From Oryzomonas sagensis (GTDB taxonomy: Bacteria; Desulfobacterota; Desulfuromonadia; Geobacterales; Pseudopelobacteraceae), in assembly GCF_008802355.1 (NCBI RefSeq), contig NZ_VZRA01000001.1, forward strand, positions 1,172,525 through 1,236,524: a stretch of 64,000 nt of DNA. Direction: 5' to 3'. Shown one piece after another: positions 52,960 through 63,112 of this stretch. The position numbers and the translations under genes are program-made. The notes beneath the pieces are model-generated. The model had not been told where the DNA came from, did not search any database, and saw only the letters and a program-made list of their open reading frames with translations. Every line of letters begins with the position of its first letter. Positions within the stretch are counted from its first letter, which is position 1.

Positions 52960-54189
52960 ATGGCAAAAACTCAGAAGCAGGAAATCAAGAAGATCGTCCT
53001 GGCCTACTCGGGCGGCCTGGATACCTCCATCATCCTCAAATGGCTCAAGAACGAGTACGGCTGCAAGGTGGTCGCCTTTTCCGCCGACCTGGGGCAGGGG
53101 GACGAACTGGCGCCGATCCGCGAGAAGGCCCTGGCCACCGGTGCCGACAAGGTCTACATCGACGACCTGCGGGAAGAGTTCGTGCGGGATTTCGTATTCC
53201 CCATGTTCCGCGCCAGCGCCATCTACGAGGGGCATTACCTGTTGGGGACCTCCATCGCCCGGCCGCTGATCGCCAAGCGCCAGATGGAGATCGCCGCCAA
53301 GGAGAAATGCGACGCCGTCTCCCACGGCGCCACCGGCAAGGGGAACGACCAGGTCCGTTTCGAGCTGGCCTACTACCACTTCGACCCGGCCATCAAGGTC
53401 GTGGCCCCCTGGCGCGAGTGGGATCTGAACAGCCGCCAGGCCCTGATCGAATACGCCAAGAAGAACGGCATCCCGATCCCGGTCACCAAGAAGCGCCCCT
53501 GGTCCTCGGACCGCAATATGCTCCACATCTCCTTCGAGGGGGGCATCCTGGAGGATACCTGGGCCGAGGCGCCCGAAGAGATGTACGTATTGACCACCTC
53601 GCCGGAAAAGGCCCCCAACAAGCCGCAGTACGTGGAGATCGAGTTCAAGAACGGCAACGCCGTGGCCGTGGACGGCGAGCAGATGACGCCGGCCCAGTTG
53701 CTGGCCCACCTCAATTACCTGGGCGGCCAGCACGGCATCGGCCGGGTGGACCTGTTGGAAAACCGCTCGGTGGGCATGAAGTCCCGGGGCGTGTACGAGA
53801 CCCCCGGCGGCACCATCCTGCGCGAGGCCCACTCGGCGGTTGAGCAGATCACCATGGACCGCGAAGTCCTGCGCATCCGCGACAGCCTCATCCCCGAGTA
53901 CGCCCGCCAGGTCTACGGCGGCTACTGGTTCTCCCCCGAGCGCCAGATGCTCCAGACCCTCATCGACGATTCCCAGAAGTGCGTCAACGGCGTGGCCCGC
54001 GTCAAGCTGTACAAGGGACTCTGCCGCACGGTGGGGCGCAAGTCCGATACCGACTCGCTCTTCAATCTGGATTTCGCCACCTTCGAGAAGGACCAGGTCT
54101 ACAACCAGGCCGATGCGGAAGGCTTCATCAGGATCAATTCGCTCAGGTTGCGGATCAGGTCGCTGATGCAGGCCAACCGGAAGAAATAG
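52960..54189 (+). CDS. argG: Argininosuccinate synthase
   Basis: 409 residues. ATP-binding PP-loop AYSGGLDTS near residue 15 and the aspartate/citrulline motifs [14 protein letters not shown] near residue 127 and [14 protein letters not shown]. Joins citrulline and aspartate to argininosuccinate. AAGGAG precedes the ATG. Terminator follows. Confidence 0.97.
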   Translation: MAKTQKQEIKKIVLAYSGGLDTSIILKWLKNEYGCKVVAFSADLGQGDELAPIREKALATGADKVYIDDLREEFVRDFVFPMFRASAIYEGHYLLGTSIARPLIAKRQMEIAAKEKCDAVSHGATGKGNDQVRFELAYYHFDPAIKVVAPWREWDLNSRQALIEYAKKNGIPIPVTKKRPWSSDRNMLHISFEGGILEDTWAEAPEEMYVLTTSPEKAPNKPQYVEIEFKNGNAVAVDGEQMTPAQLLAHLNYLGGQHGIGRVDLLENRSVGMKSRGVYETPGGTILREAHSAVEQITMDREVLRIRDSLIPEYARQVYGGYWFSPERQMLQTLIDDSQKCVNGVARVKLYKGLCRTVGRKSDTDSLFNLDFATFEKDQVYNQADAEGFIRINSLRLRIRSLMQANRKK

Positions 54190-54224
54190 GGGCATCAGAC
54201 GCAGATCGTTTTGTTTGCACACGA

Positions 54225-54252
54225 AGGGGCATGACCATGTTATGCCCCTTTG
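54225..54252 (+). terminator. Intrinsic terminator after argG
   Basis: AAGGGGCAT pairs with ATGCCCCTT around GACCATGTT, followed by TGCTGT; a weak T tail. Confidence 0.6.
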
Positions 54253-54394
54253 CTGTATCCGATCCCCTTCCCTTGCCGGAAGCGTTATCGCCAGGAAGAA
54301 AAAGCCGTACGTCTCCGCTTTGAATTTATCCATTTTTCACGTATAGTAGCGCCCGACATCAACTTTACTCCCAAACACGAGGAACCGAGATACC

Positions 54395-55771
54395 ATGTCC
54401 AAAGACAAGCTGTGGGGCGGCCGCTTCACCCAGCCCACCGATAAGTTCGTCGAGGAGTTTACCGCCTCGATCCAGTTCGACAAGCGCCTCTACCATCAGG
54501 ATATCCGGGGCTCCATCGCCCATGCCCGCATGCTGGGCAAGCAGGGGATCATCCCCATGGAGGATGTGGAGCAGATCGTCCACGGCCTACAGCAGATCCT
54601 GCAACAGATCGAGGCCGGCGAGTTCGACTTTTCCATCGCCTTGGAAGACATCCACATGAATATCGAGGCCAGGCTCTCCGCCAAGATCGGCGAGGCGGGC
54701 AAACGCCTGCATACCGGCCGCTCGCGCAACGATCAGGTGGCCCTGGATATCCGCCTCTACCTGCGGGACGAGATCGTGGAGATCGCCACCTATCTGGACC
54801 TGCTGATCGACGCCCTGTTGGGGCAGGCCGAGGCGAACCTGGATGTGATCATGCCCGGCTTCACCCACCTGCAGACCGCCCAGCCGATCCTGTTCAGCCA
54901 CCACCTGATGGCCTACGTGGAGATGCTCAAACGCGACAAGGGGCGCATGGAGGATTGCCTGAAACGGGTCAATGTCCTCCCCCTGGGGGCGGGCGCCCTG
55001 GCCGGCACCACCTTCCCCATCGACCGGGAGTACGTGGCCGAGCAACTGAACTTCCCCGCCATTACCCGCAACTCCCTGGACTCGGTCTCGGACCGGGATT
55101 TCGCCCTGGAGTTCCTGGCCGCGTCGTCGATCCTGATGATGCACCTGTCCCGTTTTTCCGAGGAGTTGATCCTCTGGTCCACCAGCGAGTTCAGGTTCAT
55201 CGAGCTGTCGGACGGCTTCTGCACCGGTTCGTCCATCATGCCCCAGAAGAAGAACCCGGACGTGCCCGAACTGGTCCGGGGCAAGACCGGCAGGGTCTAC
55301 GGCAACCTGATGGCGCTTTTGACGGTGATGAAGTCGCTGCCGCTGGCCTACAACAAGGACATGCAGGAGGACAAGGAGCCGCTTTTCGACACCATCGACA
55401 CGGTCAAGGGGAGCCTCAAGATCTTTGCCGACATGATCAGGGAGATGCGGGTCAACGGGGAGACCATGCGCCGTGCCGCCGGTTACGGTTTTTCCACCGC
55501 CACCGACGTGGCCGACTACCTGGTGCGCAAGGGGCTGCCCTTCCGCGACGCCCACGAGGTGGTGGGGAAGGCGGTGGCCTACTGTGTGGAGAACGAGATG
55601 GACATCACCGAGCTCTCCCTGGCCGAGTGGCAACTGTTTTCGGCCAAGGTCGACAATGATATCTTCGCGGCCATCACCGTCGAGGCCAGCGTCAATGCCC
55701 GCAATGTCCCCGGCGGCACCGCCAGGGCGCGGGTCGAGAGCGAAATTCGCGCCGCGCGAGAGGGAAAGTAG
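54395..55771 (+). CDS. argH: Argininosuccinate lyase
   Basis: 458 residues, fumarase/aspartase superfamily. The signature [16 protein letters not shown] lies near residue 282, [17 protein letters not shown] near residue 107 and [10 protein letters not shown] near residue 156. It splits argininosuccinate into arginine and fumarate, the last arginine step. The GspA-like gene starts 6 bp later, possibly co-transcribed. Confidence 0.97.
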   Translation: MSKDKLWGGRFTQPTDKFVEEFTASIQFDKRLYHQDIRGSIAHARMLGKQGIIPMEDVEQIVHGLQQILQQIEAGEFDFSIALEDIHMNIEARLSAKIGEAGKRLHTGRSRNDQVALDIRLYLRDEIVEIATYLDLLIDALLGQAEANLDVIMPGFTHLQTAQPILFSHHLMAYVEMLKRDKGRMEDCLKRVNVLPLGAGALAGTTFPIDREYVAEQLNFPAITRNSLDSVSDRDFALEFLAASSILMMHLSRFSEELILWSTSEFRFIELSDGFCTGSSIMPQKKNPDVPELVRGKTGRVYGNLMALLTVMKSLPLAYNKDMQEDKEPLFDTIDTVKGSLKIFADMIREMRVNGETMRRAAGYGFSTATDVADYLVRKGLPFRDAHEVVGKAVAYCVENEMDITELSLAEWQLFSAKVDNDIFAAITVEASVNARNVPGGTARARVESEIRAAREGK

Positions 55772-55777
55772 CGTCCG

Positions 55778-56641
55778 ATGTATTGTGATTTTTTCGGATT
55801 CACCGAAAAGCCGTTTACGATCACGCCCAATCCCCACTTTATCTACCTGAGCGGCAACCATCGGGAAGCGTTTGCCCACCTCCTGTACGGCATCGACAGC
55901 CATGCCGGTTTCATCGCCATGACCGGCGAGGTCGGAACCGGCAAGACCACGGTGCTGCGTACCCTGTTGTCGCAACTGGACCCGGAAAAGTACAAAAGCG
56001 CCCTGATCTTCAACCCCTGCCTGTCGGGCGAACAGCTCCTGGCCAGCATCTGCCGCGATTTCGGCATCGAGACCGCCGAGAAGAACAGTTTTGCCTACCT
56101 GGAGGCCCTCAACCGTTACCTGCTGGAGCAGAATGCCGCCGGCCGCACCCTGGTGCTGGTCGTCGACGAGGCCCAGAACCTGGCACCGGAGGTCCTGGAG
56201 CAGGTGCGCCTCATCTCCAACCTGGAGACGGAGCAGGATAAGCTGATCCAGATCATCCTGGCCGGGCAGCCCGAGCTCGACGATGTCTTCAATCGCCACG
56301 ACCTGCGGCAGCTCAACCAGCGCATCACGGTCCGCTGCAGGCTGTCCCCCATGGGGCTGGACGACACGAAGGAGTATATCAGCCATCGCGTGAAGATCTC
56401 CGGAAGCCGCATCCCCCGCCTCTTCTCCCCTGGTGCGGTGAAACAGATCTACCGCTTTTCGGGCGGTATCCCCCGCCTTATCAACGTTGCCTGCGAACAG
56501 GCGCTGCTTTTGGCCTGGACGCGGGAAAGCCTGACGGTAACGCCGGACATCGCCGCCCGGGTCATCGCCGCAGCAGGGGCCGTGGCCCCCCGCAGGGGAC
56601 TGTGGGAACGAATCACCGGACGATTCTTCTCGGGAAAGTGA
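55778..56641 (+). CDS. GspA/ExeA-like AAA ATPase
   Basis: 287 residues. N-terminal signature YCDFFGFTEKPFTITPNPHFIYLS, Walker A GEVGTGKTT near residue 50, Walker B LVVDEAQNL near residue 130, and a later LAGQPEL and GIPRLINVACEQALL. Members of this family either help assemble type II secretion (ExeA/GspA with GspB) or occur as general MSHA-biogenesis ATPases. It lacks the peptidoglycan-binding and transmembrane C-terminal half of Aeromonas ExeA, ending after the AAA domain. The GspB-like gene follows 10 bp on. Confidence 0.85.
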   Translation: MYCDFFGFTEKPFTITPNPHFIYLSGNHREAFAHLLYGIDSHAGFIAMTGEVGTGKTTVLRTLLSQLDPEKYKSALIFNPCLSGEQLLASICRDFGIETAEKNSFAYLEALNRYLLEQNAAGRTLVLVVDEAQNLAPEVLEQVRLISNLETEQDKLIQIILAGQPELDDVFNRHDLRQLNQRITVRCRLSPMGLDDTKEYISHRVKISGSRIPRLFSPGAVKQIYRFSGGIPRLINVACEQALLLAWTRESLTVTPDIAARVIAAAGAVAPRRGLWERITGRFFSGK

Positions 56642-56651
56642 ATAGAAATCT

Positions 56652-57368
56652 ATGAGTTATATCCTCGATGCCTTGAAAAAACTGGAGAGCGAGAAGGAAC
56701 GGAAGGCCCGCGGCAACGGCATGATCAACATTGCCGGGGAGCTGTTCAAAAACGGTCCGGCCCCCCAAAAGGAACGGAGGAACTGGCCCATTGTCCTGGG
56801 GCTGGTGCTGCTGGCATCGCTCATAACCTTCGGTGCGACCTTCCTGTTCCTGCACGGGGGCAAGGGGAAAAGGCATGCCGCTTCTCCGATTGTGCTGCCG
56901 CCGCCATCGGTGCCCCCTGCGCCGGCACTACCGTCGCTTCCCGCCAAACCGGCGATGCCCGAGCCGCCGCCCGGTCCGCCTGCGGCGGTTGCTCCGCAGA
57001 AAGCCGCGCCGCCTCCGGCACGGGTGCCGAAAGCCGCCAAGCCGCCCGTGCCCTGGCACCCCCCGGTTGCCCGGCCGGCACGACCAGTGGCACCGGCAGC
57101 CGAGGAAAACGCCCCCGCTGAGCCCGCCCGGCCCGCAGCCACTGCCCTTGTCGCCGCTCCCGCCGATATTAAGGTATCGGGCATCGCCTGGCAGGAACGT
57201 CGCGGTGCGTCCCGGGCGGTGGTGAATGGCTTCCTCCTGCGGGAGGGCAATACGGTTTCCGGCGCCAGGATTGTGGAGATCTTCCAGAACAAGGTCCGTT
57301 TCAGTTCAGGCACGGGAACCTTCGAAGTGTATCTGGTCGCCACCGGTTTGCCGGCGGCACCGAAATAG
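56652..57368 (+). CDS. GspB-like inner-membrane protein
   Basis: 238 residues. Start SYILDALKKLESEKERK is the hallmark of GspB/ExeB proteins. One transmembrane helix (WPIVLGLVLLASLITFGATFLFL, about 44-67), then a long Pro/Ala-rich linker (about 75-165), and a C-terminal GspB domain (IKVSGIAWQERRGASRAVVNGFLLREG, VRFSSGTGTFEVYL). Partners the ATPase gene upstream. The type II secretion genes themselves are not in the window. Confidence 0.85.
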   Translation: MSYILDALKKLESEKERKARGNGMINIAGELFKNGPAPQKERRNWPIVLGLVLLASLITFGATFLFLHGGKGKRHAASPIVLPPPSVPPAPALPSLPAKPAMPEPPPGPPAAVAPQKAAPPPARVPKAAKPPVPWHPPVARPARPVAPAAEENAPAEPARPAATALVAAPADIKVSGIAWQERRGASRAVVNGFLLREGNTVSGARIVEIFQNKVRFSSGTGTFEVYLVATGLPAAPK

Positions 57369-58148
57369 ATGGGTATCGAGGTGCGCGTGGGCATTCGCTT
57401 TCTGCTGCTTTTCATGCTGTTTTCGCTGCTCTCCGGGTGCGGGAAGAAGGGGCCGCTGCTCTATCCCGACATGCTGGTCCCGGCCGCTGTGACCGCCTTG
57501 ACGGCAAACCAGAGCGGCGCCGGCGTCAAGATCGCCTTTGAGTTGCCGGATAAGGACATGGCCGGGCGTTCGCTGCGGGATCTGGCCGGCGTAAGCGTCT
57601 TCAAACGGGTGGAATCATCGCTCCAGCAGCCCGATTGCCCCGCTTGCACCGATGATTTCCGGCTGTTTCGCAAGCTCTATCTCGATCTGCCCGATGCCAC
57701 CCAGATCTACGGCAACAAGGTGGTGCTCCTGGACGGCGAGACGCGCAGGAATACCGCCTATAGCTACTACGTCGTCCCCTTTGCCCGGGATAACTCCGCG
57801 GGGGCGAGCTCGGCGCCGGTACGCGTTCGGGTCACGTTGCAGCCGTTCCCCCCGGTTCTCCAGGTCCTGCCGGCACCCACGGAAATCAAGCTGGAATTCG
57901 TGGCCATTCCGCCCGAGGAAGGCTCCTTCGTGGGGTATAACGTCTACCGCACCGCCAGGAACGAGCCCATGCCCTATCTTCCGCTGAACAAGGAACCGCT
58001 TACGGGCACCACGTACACCGATTCGGGGCTGGAGCGCAAGACGGTCTACCGCTATGTGGTCAGGACGGTGGTGCGCATGCCGTGGGGCGGGGTCGCCGAG
58101 AGCGGGGCCTCGAACGAGGCGGAAGGGGCTTTGAAGGAAGAGGAGTAA
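57369..58148 (+). CDS. Lipoprotein with LptM-like N-terminus and FN3-like domains
   Basis: 259 residues, starting at the base after the gspB-like stop. A signal peptide ends LSLLSGC-GKKGPLLYPD: the lipobox Cys followed by GKKGPLLYP is the short motif of LptM/YifL lipoproteins. The rest folds as two beta-sandwich units with fibronectin III features (TAYSYYVVPFARDNSAGASSAPVRVRV, TTYTDSGLERKTVYRYVVRTV). LptM helps LptD mature in E. coli; here the motif heads a much larger protein. It may serve outer-membrane assembly or the secretion machinery upstream. Confidence 0.78.
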   Translation: MGIEVRVGIRFLLLFMLFSLLSGCGKKGPLLYPDMLVPAAVTALTANQSGAGVKIAFELPDKDMAGRSLRDLAGVSVFKRVESSLQQPDCPACTDDFRLFRKLYLDLPDATQIYGNKVVLLDGETRRNTAYSYYVVPFARDNSAGASSAPVRVRVTLQPFPPVLQVLPAPTEIKLEFVAIPPEEGSFVGYNVYRTARNEPMPYLPLNKEPLTGTTYTDSGLERKTVYRYVVRTVVRMPWGGVAESGASNEAEGALKEEE

Positions 58149-58277
58149 TAACAGGTTGTTGAAAAACAGCCATCTCGCCGCCGTCCTCGAATGCCTTTTT
58201 GTGCGGCGTAGCGCTGCTACGCCTCCGCGGGGCGTTCTGCGGGTGCGACGATCTGACTATTTTTGAACAACCTGAGT
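58148..58277. repeat. Dispersed palindromic element, copy D (before atpE)
   Basis: About 130 bp. Terminal ends CAGGTTGTTGAAAAA and TTTTTGAACAACCTG are inverted copies with one mismatch; core GCGTAGC-GCT-GCTACGC. It starts at the stop codon of the lipoprotein gene. Confidence 0.75.
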
Positions 58278-58301
58278 TGAAAGACGAAAGAAACAGAAGA
58301 A

Positions 58302-58336
58302 GCAAAAAAGGGCATCCGACGGGATGCCCTTTTTTG
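58302..58336. terminator. Bidirectional terminator of atpE and the lipoprotein gene
   Basis: AAAAAAGGGCATCC pairs with GGGATGCCCTTTTTT through a GAC loop; A and T runs on both sides suit both strands. Confidence 0.9.
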
Positions 58337-58366
58337 CTTGCATGTTGATGCCGCTGCCGGGAGAAA

Positions 58367-58642
58367 TTACTTGGCGACGGTTTCGGCCAGCTTGGTGGCG
58401 ATTTCTTTGTAGGGGTTGGCGAACAGGATGATCAGGCAGACAACCAGGGCGTAGATGGCCAGGGACTCGATCATGGCCAGACCGATCATCATGGTGGTCA
58501 GGATTTTGCCGGAAGCGCCGGGGTTACGGGAAACGCCTTCTACGGCGCTTTTAACTGCCAGCCCCTGACCGATGCCGGTACCCAGGGTGCCCAGTGCCAT
58601 GCCGATACCTGCTGCCAGAACGCACATTGTGAAAAAGCTCAT
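58367..58642 (-). CDS. atpE: ATP synthase F0 subunit c
   Basis: 91 residues, two hydrophobic helices joined by a short loop. The proton-carrying Glu sits in MIGLAMIESLAIYALVVCLIILF of helix 2, and helix 1 (ALGTLGTGIGQGLAVKSAVEG) has the Gly-rich packing face. The Glu-type ion site without the extra Na+ ligands suggests a proton ring. It is the last gene of an atpZ-like, atpI, atpB, atpE order on the minus strand; the F1 genes are elsewhere. Confidence 0.96.
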   Translation of the reverse strand: MSFFTMCVLAAGIGMALGTLGTGIGQGLAVKSAVEGVSRNPGASGKILTTMMIGLAMIESLAIYALVVCLIILFANPYKEIATKLAETVAK

Positions 58643-58734
58643 TGTTACTTCTCCTCTCTTCGTATGGTAGTTATCCTAAACAGTATAGGATGCGTAAACT
58701 TGCTTGGGGACGCCTTGTTGCGTCCGGAAAACGC

Positions 58735-59424
58735 CTAGTGTGCCTCTTCCAGCGATCCCTGGATGTAGATCATGGCCAGAAGCATGAAGACGAAGGCCTG
58801 GATGAAGGAGACCAGCACGCCCATGAGCATCATCGGCAGCGGCACCAGGAAGGGGGCCAGGCCGAAGAAGATCATCAGGACCAGTTCATGGCCGTTCATG
58901 TTGCCGAAGAGACGCAGGGTGAGGGAAACCGGGCGGCTCAAGTGGCCGATGACCTCGATGAAGAACATGACCGGAGCCAGCCAGGCGATGGGGCCCATGA
59001 AATGTTTCAGGTAGTGCAGGCCGTGGTGCTTGATCCCGACCACATGGGTCGAGAGGAAGACGATCACGGCACAGGCGGCCGTGGTGTTGATGTTGGCGGT
59101 GGGTGGGAAGAAGCCCGGGATCAGACCGGTCAGGTTGGAGACCAGGATAAAGATCGCCAGGGTGGCTATCAGCGGGAAGTAGGGACGGCCATGTTCGCCC
59201 ATGGTCTCGACGATCATGTTTTCAATGCCGCCGACAACCACTTCCATGAAGTTCTGCAGGCCGCCGGGGATCGCTTTGAGCGCCGACGTGGCCAGGACGG
59301 AAAGCACCAGCAGCAGCACGATGATCAGCCAGGTGTAGGCGATGGCATCGGCGCTGGCCTCGTTGAGATGCAGCGGCGCCAGCAGGTTGCGGAAAAACTC
59401 GAGAAACAGTAAAGGGTGAACCAT
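58735..59424 (-). CDS. atpB: ATP synthase F0 subunit a
   Basis: 229 residues from the ATG at 59424 with GGAGGT upstream; a longer frame to 59469 is rejected. Five to six transmembrane helices; the proton-path Arg is in [19 protein letters not shown] near residue 170. Sits upstream of atpE, 92 bp away on the minus strand, overlapping no gene but 5 bp from atpI's stop. Confidence 0.95.
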   Translation of the reverse strand: MVHPLLFLEFFRNLLAPLHLNEASADAIAYTWLIIVLLLVLSVLATSALKAIPGGLQNFMEVVVGGIENMIVETMGEHGRPYFPLIATLAIFILVSNLTGLIPGFFPPTANINTTAACAVIVFLSTHVVGIKHHGLHYLKHFMGPIAWLAPVMFFIEVIGHLSRPVSLTLRLFGNMNGHELVLMIFFGLAPFLVPLPMMLMGVLVSFIQAFVFMLLAMIYIQGSLEEAH

Positions 59425-59428
59425 GGAG

Positions 59429-59812
59429 CTAACCTCCCGTGCGCAAGGCACTATATAATGAAAGTGCAATTATGTTGGCAACGATAACGGACAGTCCCAC
59501 CAGCAGCCCTGCCAGCGAGAACCATCCCGAAGTGATGATGACATACAGTACCAGGCCGGTGACGGTGATACGGCCCACGAACCGGATTTGGGCGTACAGA
59601 TTCGGTTTGGCCGGCATCAGTCCGAGGATGCGCTGGAGCACGTTGCGCAGCCAGGCGAAATTACTGATGGCAATGATGCCGCCTGCCAGGATGCCCATGC
59701 CGGCCTTGGCCGAAAAAAAGGCGAAGCCCCCGATGCTCAGAACCGCCAGCAGGGCCAGGCTCCCTTTGATGATGACGGCGAAGAGGTTATCTTCGTTGAT
59801 CGCTGTCGTCAT
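59429..59812 (-). CDS. atpI: ATP synthase subunit I-like protein (AtpI)
   Basis: 127 residues with four predicted transmembrane helices ([63 protein letters not shown]). The pattern matches the ATP_synt_I family, thought to help c-ring assembly or Mg2+ supply. It overlaps the AtpZ-like gene by 26 bp and precedes atpB. Confidence 0.85.
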   Translation of the reverse strand: MTTAINEDNLFAVIIKGSLALLAVLSIGGFAFFSAKAGMGILAGGIIAISNFAWLRNVLQRILGLMPAKPNLYAQIRFVGRITVTGLVLYVIITSGWFSLAGLLVGLSVIVANIIALSLYSALRTGG

Positions 59813-60029
59813 CTCTGCGGATCTCCCTGCCGGCTATCACGTAAATATTCTTGAAACCGGCCGCAATCCCGATAAATAAAAAGATATAAAAGAACCACGG
59901 CTTGGTGCCAAGCCACCGGTCGAGCGCCAGGCCGAACCAGACGCCGATCCCTATTGCCAGGACGACCGAGATGCCCATGCTGGACACCATGGACAGGCTC
60001 CTGAGCAGATCGCGTTTGTCACGATCCAT
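59787..60029 (-). CDS. AtpZ-like F-ATPase accessory protein
   Basis: 80 residues, two transmembrane helices (SMGISVVLAIGIGVWFGLALDRW; PWFFYIFLFIGIAAGFKNIYVIA). Matches the AtpZ/AtpQ family that sits before atpI and forms an ion-channel helper. The gene order AtpZ-AtpI-a-c is classical. Confidence 0.82.
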   Translation of the reverse strand: MDRDKRDLLRSLSMVSSMGISVVLAIGIGVWFGLALDRWLGTKPWFFYIFLFIGIAAGFKNIYVIAGREIRRDDDSDQRR

Positions 60030-60124
60030 GATCAGAACCCCCGCCCGAAGTTGATACCAAAATCGATATTCCTTAGCATGGCAGCGCTCGTAATGTCAAA
60101 CAAAATAACAGAATAACGTTTGAC

Positions 60125-61411
60125 CTAGGCGATGAGCCGGAAGCATTTCGCCGCGGCGGCGATGGTTTTTTCGATATCGGCATCGCTGTGGGCGGCCGAC
60201 ACGAATGCGGTCTCGAACTGGGACGGCGCCAGGTAGATCCCTTCATCCAGCATGGCCAGGAAGTATGTGGCGAACGCCTTGGTGTCGCAGGCGGAGGCGG
60301 TCGGCCAATCGTGGACCTCGTTCTTGCTGAAGAAGGCGCAGAACATGCTGCCGACCCGCGTGGAATAGATCGGGTAGCCGGCGGTCTTGGCGGCCGCGGC
60401 GATGCCCTCCGCCACCTGGCGGCTCTTCTCTTCCAGTTTTTCATAGAAGCCGGGCTGTTTGAGCAGCGTAAGGGTCGCGATGCCGGCCGACATGGCCAGC
60501 GGGTTGCCGGAGAGGGTGCCGGCCTGGTAGATGCCGCCGGACGGAGAAAGTTTTTCCATGATTTCGCGCTTGCCGCCAAAGGCGCCCACCGGCAGGCCGC
60601 CGCCGATGATCTTGCCCAGGGTGGTCATGTCGGGGGTGATGCCGAACAGGGACTGGGCGCCGCCGTAGGCCACCCGGAAACCGGACATGACCTCGTCGAA
60701 GATCAGGATGATCCCCTCGTTGGTGCAAATCTCGCGCAGCCCTTCCAGGAAACCTTCCCGGGGGGGGACGGTTCCCATGTTGCCGGCCACCGGCTCCACG
60801 ATGATGCAGGCGATGGTGCCCTTGTTTTCGGCCACCAGTTTTCTGACCGAGTCGAGGGAGTTGTATTCCGCCGTCAGGGTGTGTTTGGCAAAATCGGCAG
60901 GCACGCCGGGCGAATCGGGCACGCCGAAGGTGGCCGCGCCGGAGCCGGCCTTGACCAGCAGGGAGTCTGCGTGGCCGTGATAGCAGCCGGAAAATTTGAG
61001 GATATTGTCCCGCCCGGTGTAGCCGCGCGCCAGGCGGATGGCGCTCATGGTGGCCTCCGTCCCGGAGCTGACCATGCGCACCATCTCTATGGAGGGGACG
61101 GCCTCGATCACCATGCCGGCCAGGATGGTCTCCTGCTCCGTCGGCGCGCCGAAGCTGGCGCCGTTGTCCATGGTCCGCTTGACCGCCTCGATCACCTGCG
61201 GGTGGCAGTGCCCCACGATCATCGGCCCCCAGGAGCCGACGTAGTCCACGAAGGCATTGCCGTCTTCATCGTAGATGGCGCTCCCGGCCGCCTTTTTGAT
61301 GAAAAGGGGGTCGGCTCCCACGGACTTGAACGCCCTGACCGGGCTGTTGACGCCGCCGGGGATTGCTGCTTTGGCCTGCTGGAAGAGAGCGCTGGAACGG
61401 GTGTGATTCAT
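60125..61411 (-). CDS. hemL: Glutamate-1-semialdehyde 2,1-aminomutase
   Basis: 428 residues from the ATG at 61411 with an AGGGG site. Converts glutamate-1-semialdehyde to 5-aminolevulinate for haem. The PLP Lys is in [18 protein letters not shown] near residue 265; [16 protein letters not shown] and [14 protein letters not shown] are family motifs. It has its own minus-strand promoter and lies 95 bp from the AtpZ-like gene. Confidence 0.96.
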   Translation of the reverse strand: MNHTRSSALFQQAKAAIPGGVNSPVRAFKSVGADPLFIKKAAGSAIYDEDGNAFVDYVGSWGPMIVGHCHPQVIEAVKRTMDNGASFGAPTEQETILAGMVIEAVPSIEMVRMVSSGTEATMSAIRLARGYTGRDNILKFSGCYHGHADSLLVKAGSGAATFGVPDSPGVPADFAKHTLTAEYNSLDSVRKLVAENKGTIACIIVEPVAGNMGTVPPREGFLEGLREICTNEGIILIFDEVMSGFRVAYGGAQSLFGITPDMTTLGKIIGGGLPVGAFGGKREIMEKLSPSGGIYQAGTLSGNPLAMSAGIATLTLLKQPGFYEKLEEKSRQVAEGIAAAAKTAGYPIYSTRVGSMFCAFFSKNEVHDWPTASACDTKAFATYFLAMLDEGIYLAPSQFETAFVSAAHSDADIEKTIAAAAKCFRLIA

Positions 61412-61466
61412 GGTGGAAGGACCCCTCATATTTTATTTTGAAATGAGCTTGCCAATGGGGTGTTTT

Positions 61467-61495
61467 GAATAGCACACCCTCCTCGATATTGTCAA
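61467..61495 (-). promoter_or_regulatory. Sigma-70 promoter of hemL
   Basis: On the minus strand TTGACA (61495-61490), a 17-bp spacer, then CTATTC (61472-61467), about 50 bases before the hemL start. Confidence 0.55.
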
Positions 61496-61584
61496 TCGCA
61501 AAGAAGGTTTTTTATTTTGATTTTAGTAGGTTGTGGGTAATGGCGGGGTATTTTGCGCGGCCCGAAAAAGGGGGAAAAATCTGC

Positions 61585-61638
61585 TTGACAAAGAAAATCA
61601 AATAACCTATTTTGACAACGTTTTGTATACAGTATACC
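61585..61638 (+). promoter_or_regulatory. Tandem promoters of the nuo operon
   Basis: A first pair is TTGACA (61585-61590), 17-bp spacer, TATTTT (61608-61613). A second perfect TTGACA (61612-61617) lies 15 bp before TATACC (61633-61638). AGGAGGG follows before the nuoA ATG. Confidence 0.6.
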
Positions 61639-61661
61639 GCAAGTAATTAGGAGGGTTTCCG

Positions 61662-62018
61662 ATGCTTGGTGCATATCTCCCCATACTTCTCCTGGTCATA
61701 GTCGCCGTGTTGTTCGGGCTGGTTTCCATCGTCCTGTCCTCGCTCATCGGCCAGAAGAAGCCTTCCCCCGTCAAGCTGGCTCCGTACGAGAGCGGCTGCG
61801 TGCCGGTCGGAACGGCCCGGGAACGTTTCTCGATCAAGTTCTACCTGATCGCCATGCTGTTCATCCTGTTCGACATCGAGGCCGTGTTCCTCTATCCCTG
61901 GGCGATCCTCTACAAGAAGCTCGGCGTGTTCGGCCTGGTCGAGATGGGAACCTTTATCGTCATTCTCTTTGTCGGTTACATTTACGTCTGGAAAAAAGGA
62001 GCACTGGAATGGGAGTAG
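61662..62018 (+). CDS. nuoA: NADH-quinone oxidoreductase subunit A
   Basis: 118 residues with three transmembrane helices. [45 protein letters not shown] carries the Glu/Asp residues of the ND3-like subunit (Cys-x on the loop, [12 protein letters not shown]). First gene of the complex I operon; ends overlapping nuoB by 10 bp. Confidence 0.96.
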   Translation: MLGAYLPILLLVIVAVLFGLVSIVLSSLIGQKKPSPVKLAPYESGCVPVGTARERFSIKFYLIAMLFILFDIEAVFLYPWAILYKKLGVFGLVEMGTFIVILFVGYIYVWKKGALEWE

Positions 62019-62524
62019 ACAATCCGCTTGGCGACAACATCATAACCACGTCCTTGGATGCGCTCGTCAACTGGTCGAGGAAGTCGTCCATCTGGCCCAT
62101 GACCTTCGGCCTGGCATGCTGCGCCATCGAGATGATGGCCGCCGGCGCTTCCCATTACGACCTCGACCGTTTCGGCATCATCTTCCGTGCCTCCCCCCGG
62201 CAGTCCGACTGTATCATCATCGCCGGTACGGTCACCAAGAAGATGCTGCCGGTCATCAAGACCGTCTATGAGCAGATGCCCGAGCCGAAATGGGTCATCG
62301 CCATGGGCGCCTGCGCCTGTTCGGGCGGGATCTTCGATACCTACAGCGTTGTGCAGGGGATCGACGAGGCGCTGCCGGTGGATGTCTATATCCCCGGGTG
62401 CCCGCCGCGCCCCGAGGCGCTCCTGTACGGCCTGATGAAACTACAGGATAAGATCATGCATGACAAGAACTCGTTTGGCTCCGCCATCGGTCTGGGCAAC
62501 AGAATCGAGTCGGCTGCAGCGTAA
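62009..62524 (+). CDS. nuoB: NADH-quinone oxidoreductase subunit B
   Basis: 171 residues. The N2 cluster cysteines appear as [10 protein letters not shown] near residue 35, [13 protein letters not shown] near residue 100, and [12 protein letters not shown] near residue 130. The N2 cluster hands electrons to quinone. Overlaps nuoA. Confidence 0.97.
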   Translation: MGVDNPLGDNIITTSLDALVNWSRKSSIWPMTFGLACCAIEMMAAGASHYDLDRFGIIFRASPRQSDCIIIAGTVTKKMLPVIKTVYEQMPEPKWVIAMGACACSGGIFDTYSVVQGIDEALPVDVYIPGCPPRPEALLYGLMKLQDKIMHDKNSFGSAIGLGNRIESAAA

Positions 62525-62574
62525 GTCACCGGGTACACTGAATATATCAAATCCCAGACAAAGGGTCGAATGCC

Positions 62575-63063
62575 ATGGCAGAGAACAATCGCGCAGTAGT
62601 CAAGTTGAAAGAGAAATTCGCCTCTTCCATCGTCGAGGTCGTCGAGTTTCGCGGTGAAGTGACGGTGACGATCAAAAAGGAAGACCTTCTGGCCGTTCTT
62701 GCCTTTCTGAAGCAGGCCCTCCAGTTCAATCTGCTCACCGACGTGACCGCGATCGACTATCTGGGCAAGAGGGAAGAACGCTTCATGATGGTCTACCTGC
62801 TGTACTCCATCCCCAACAAGGACCGGTTGCGCATCAAGGCGGCCGTTTCCGAGGCGGAGTGCCATATCGAGAGCGCGACCCAGGTCTGGGCTGCCGCCAA
62901 TTGGCTGGAGCGCGAGGTCTACGACCTGTTCGGCATCACGTTCGACAACCACCCCGACCTGCGGCGCATCCTGATGACGCCCGATTGGGAAGGTTATCCG
63001 TTGCGCAAGGACTACCCGCTTCAGGGGCCGGACCGGGAACCCTATAAGGGCCGCCTGTCGTAA
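62575..63063 (+). CDS. nuoC: NADH-quinone oxidoreductase subunit C
   Basis: 162 residues, 30-kDa subunit. The signature WLEREVYDLFGITFDNHPDLRRILMTPDWEGYPLRKDYPL near residues 105-145 is diagnostic. It stands separate from nuoD rather than fused as in E. coli. Confidence 0.96.
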   Translation: MAENNRAVVKLKEKFASSIVEVVEFRGEVTVTIKKEDLLAVLAFLKQALQFNLLTDVTAIDYLGKREERFMMVYLLYSIPNKDRLRIKAAVSEAECHIESATQVWAAANWLEREVYDLFGITFDNHPDLRRILMTPDWEGYPLRKDYPLQGPDREPYKGRLS

Positions 63064-63112
63064 GTTCCCGCACCAACGTACTTCGTATCTACGATCATAG
63101 AAGAGGCGATAT

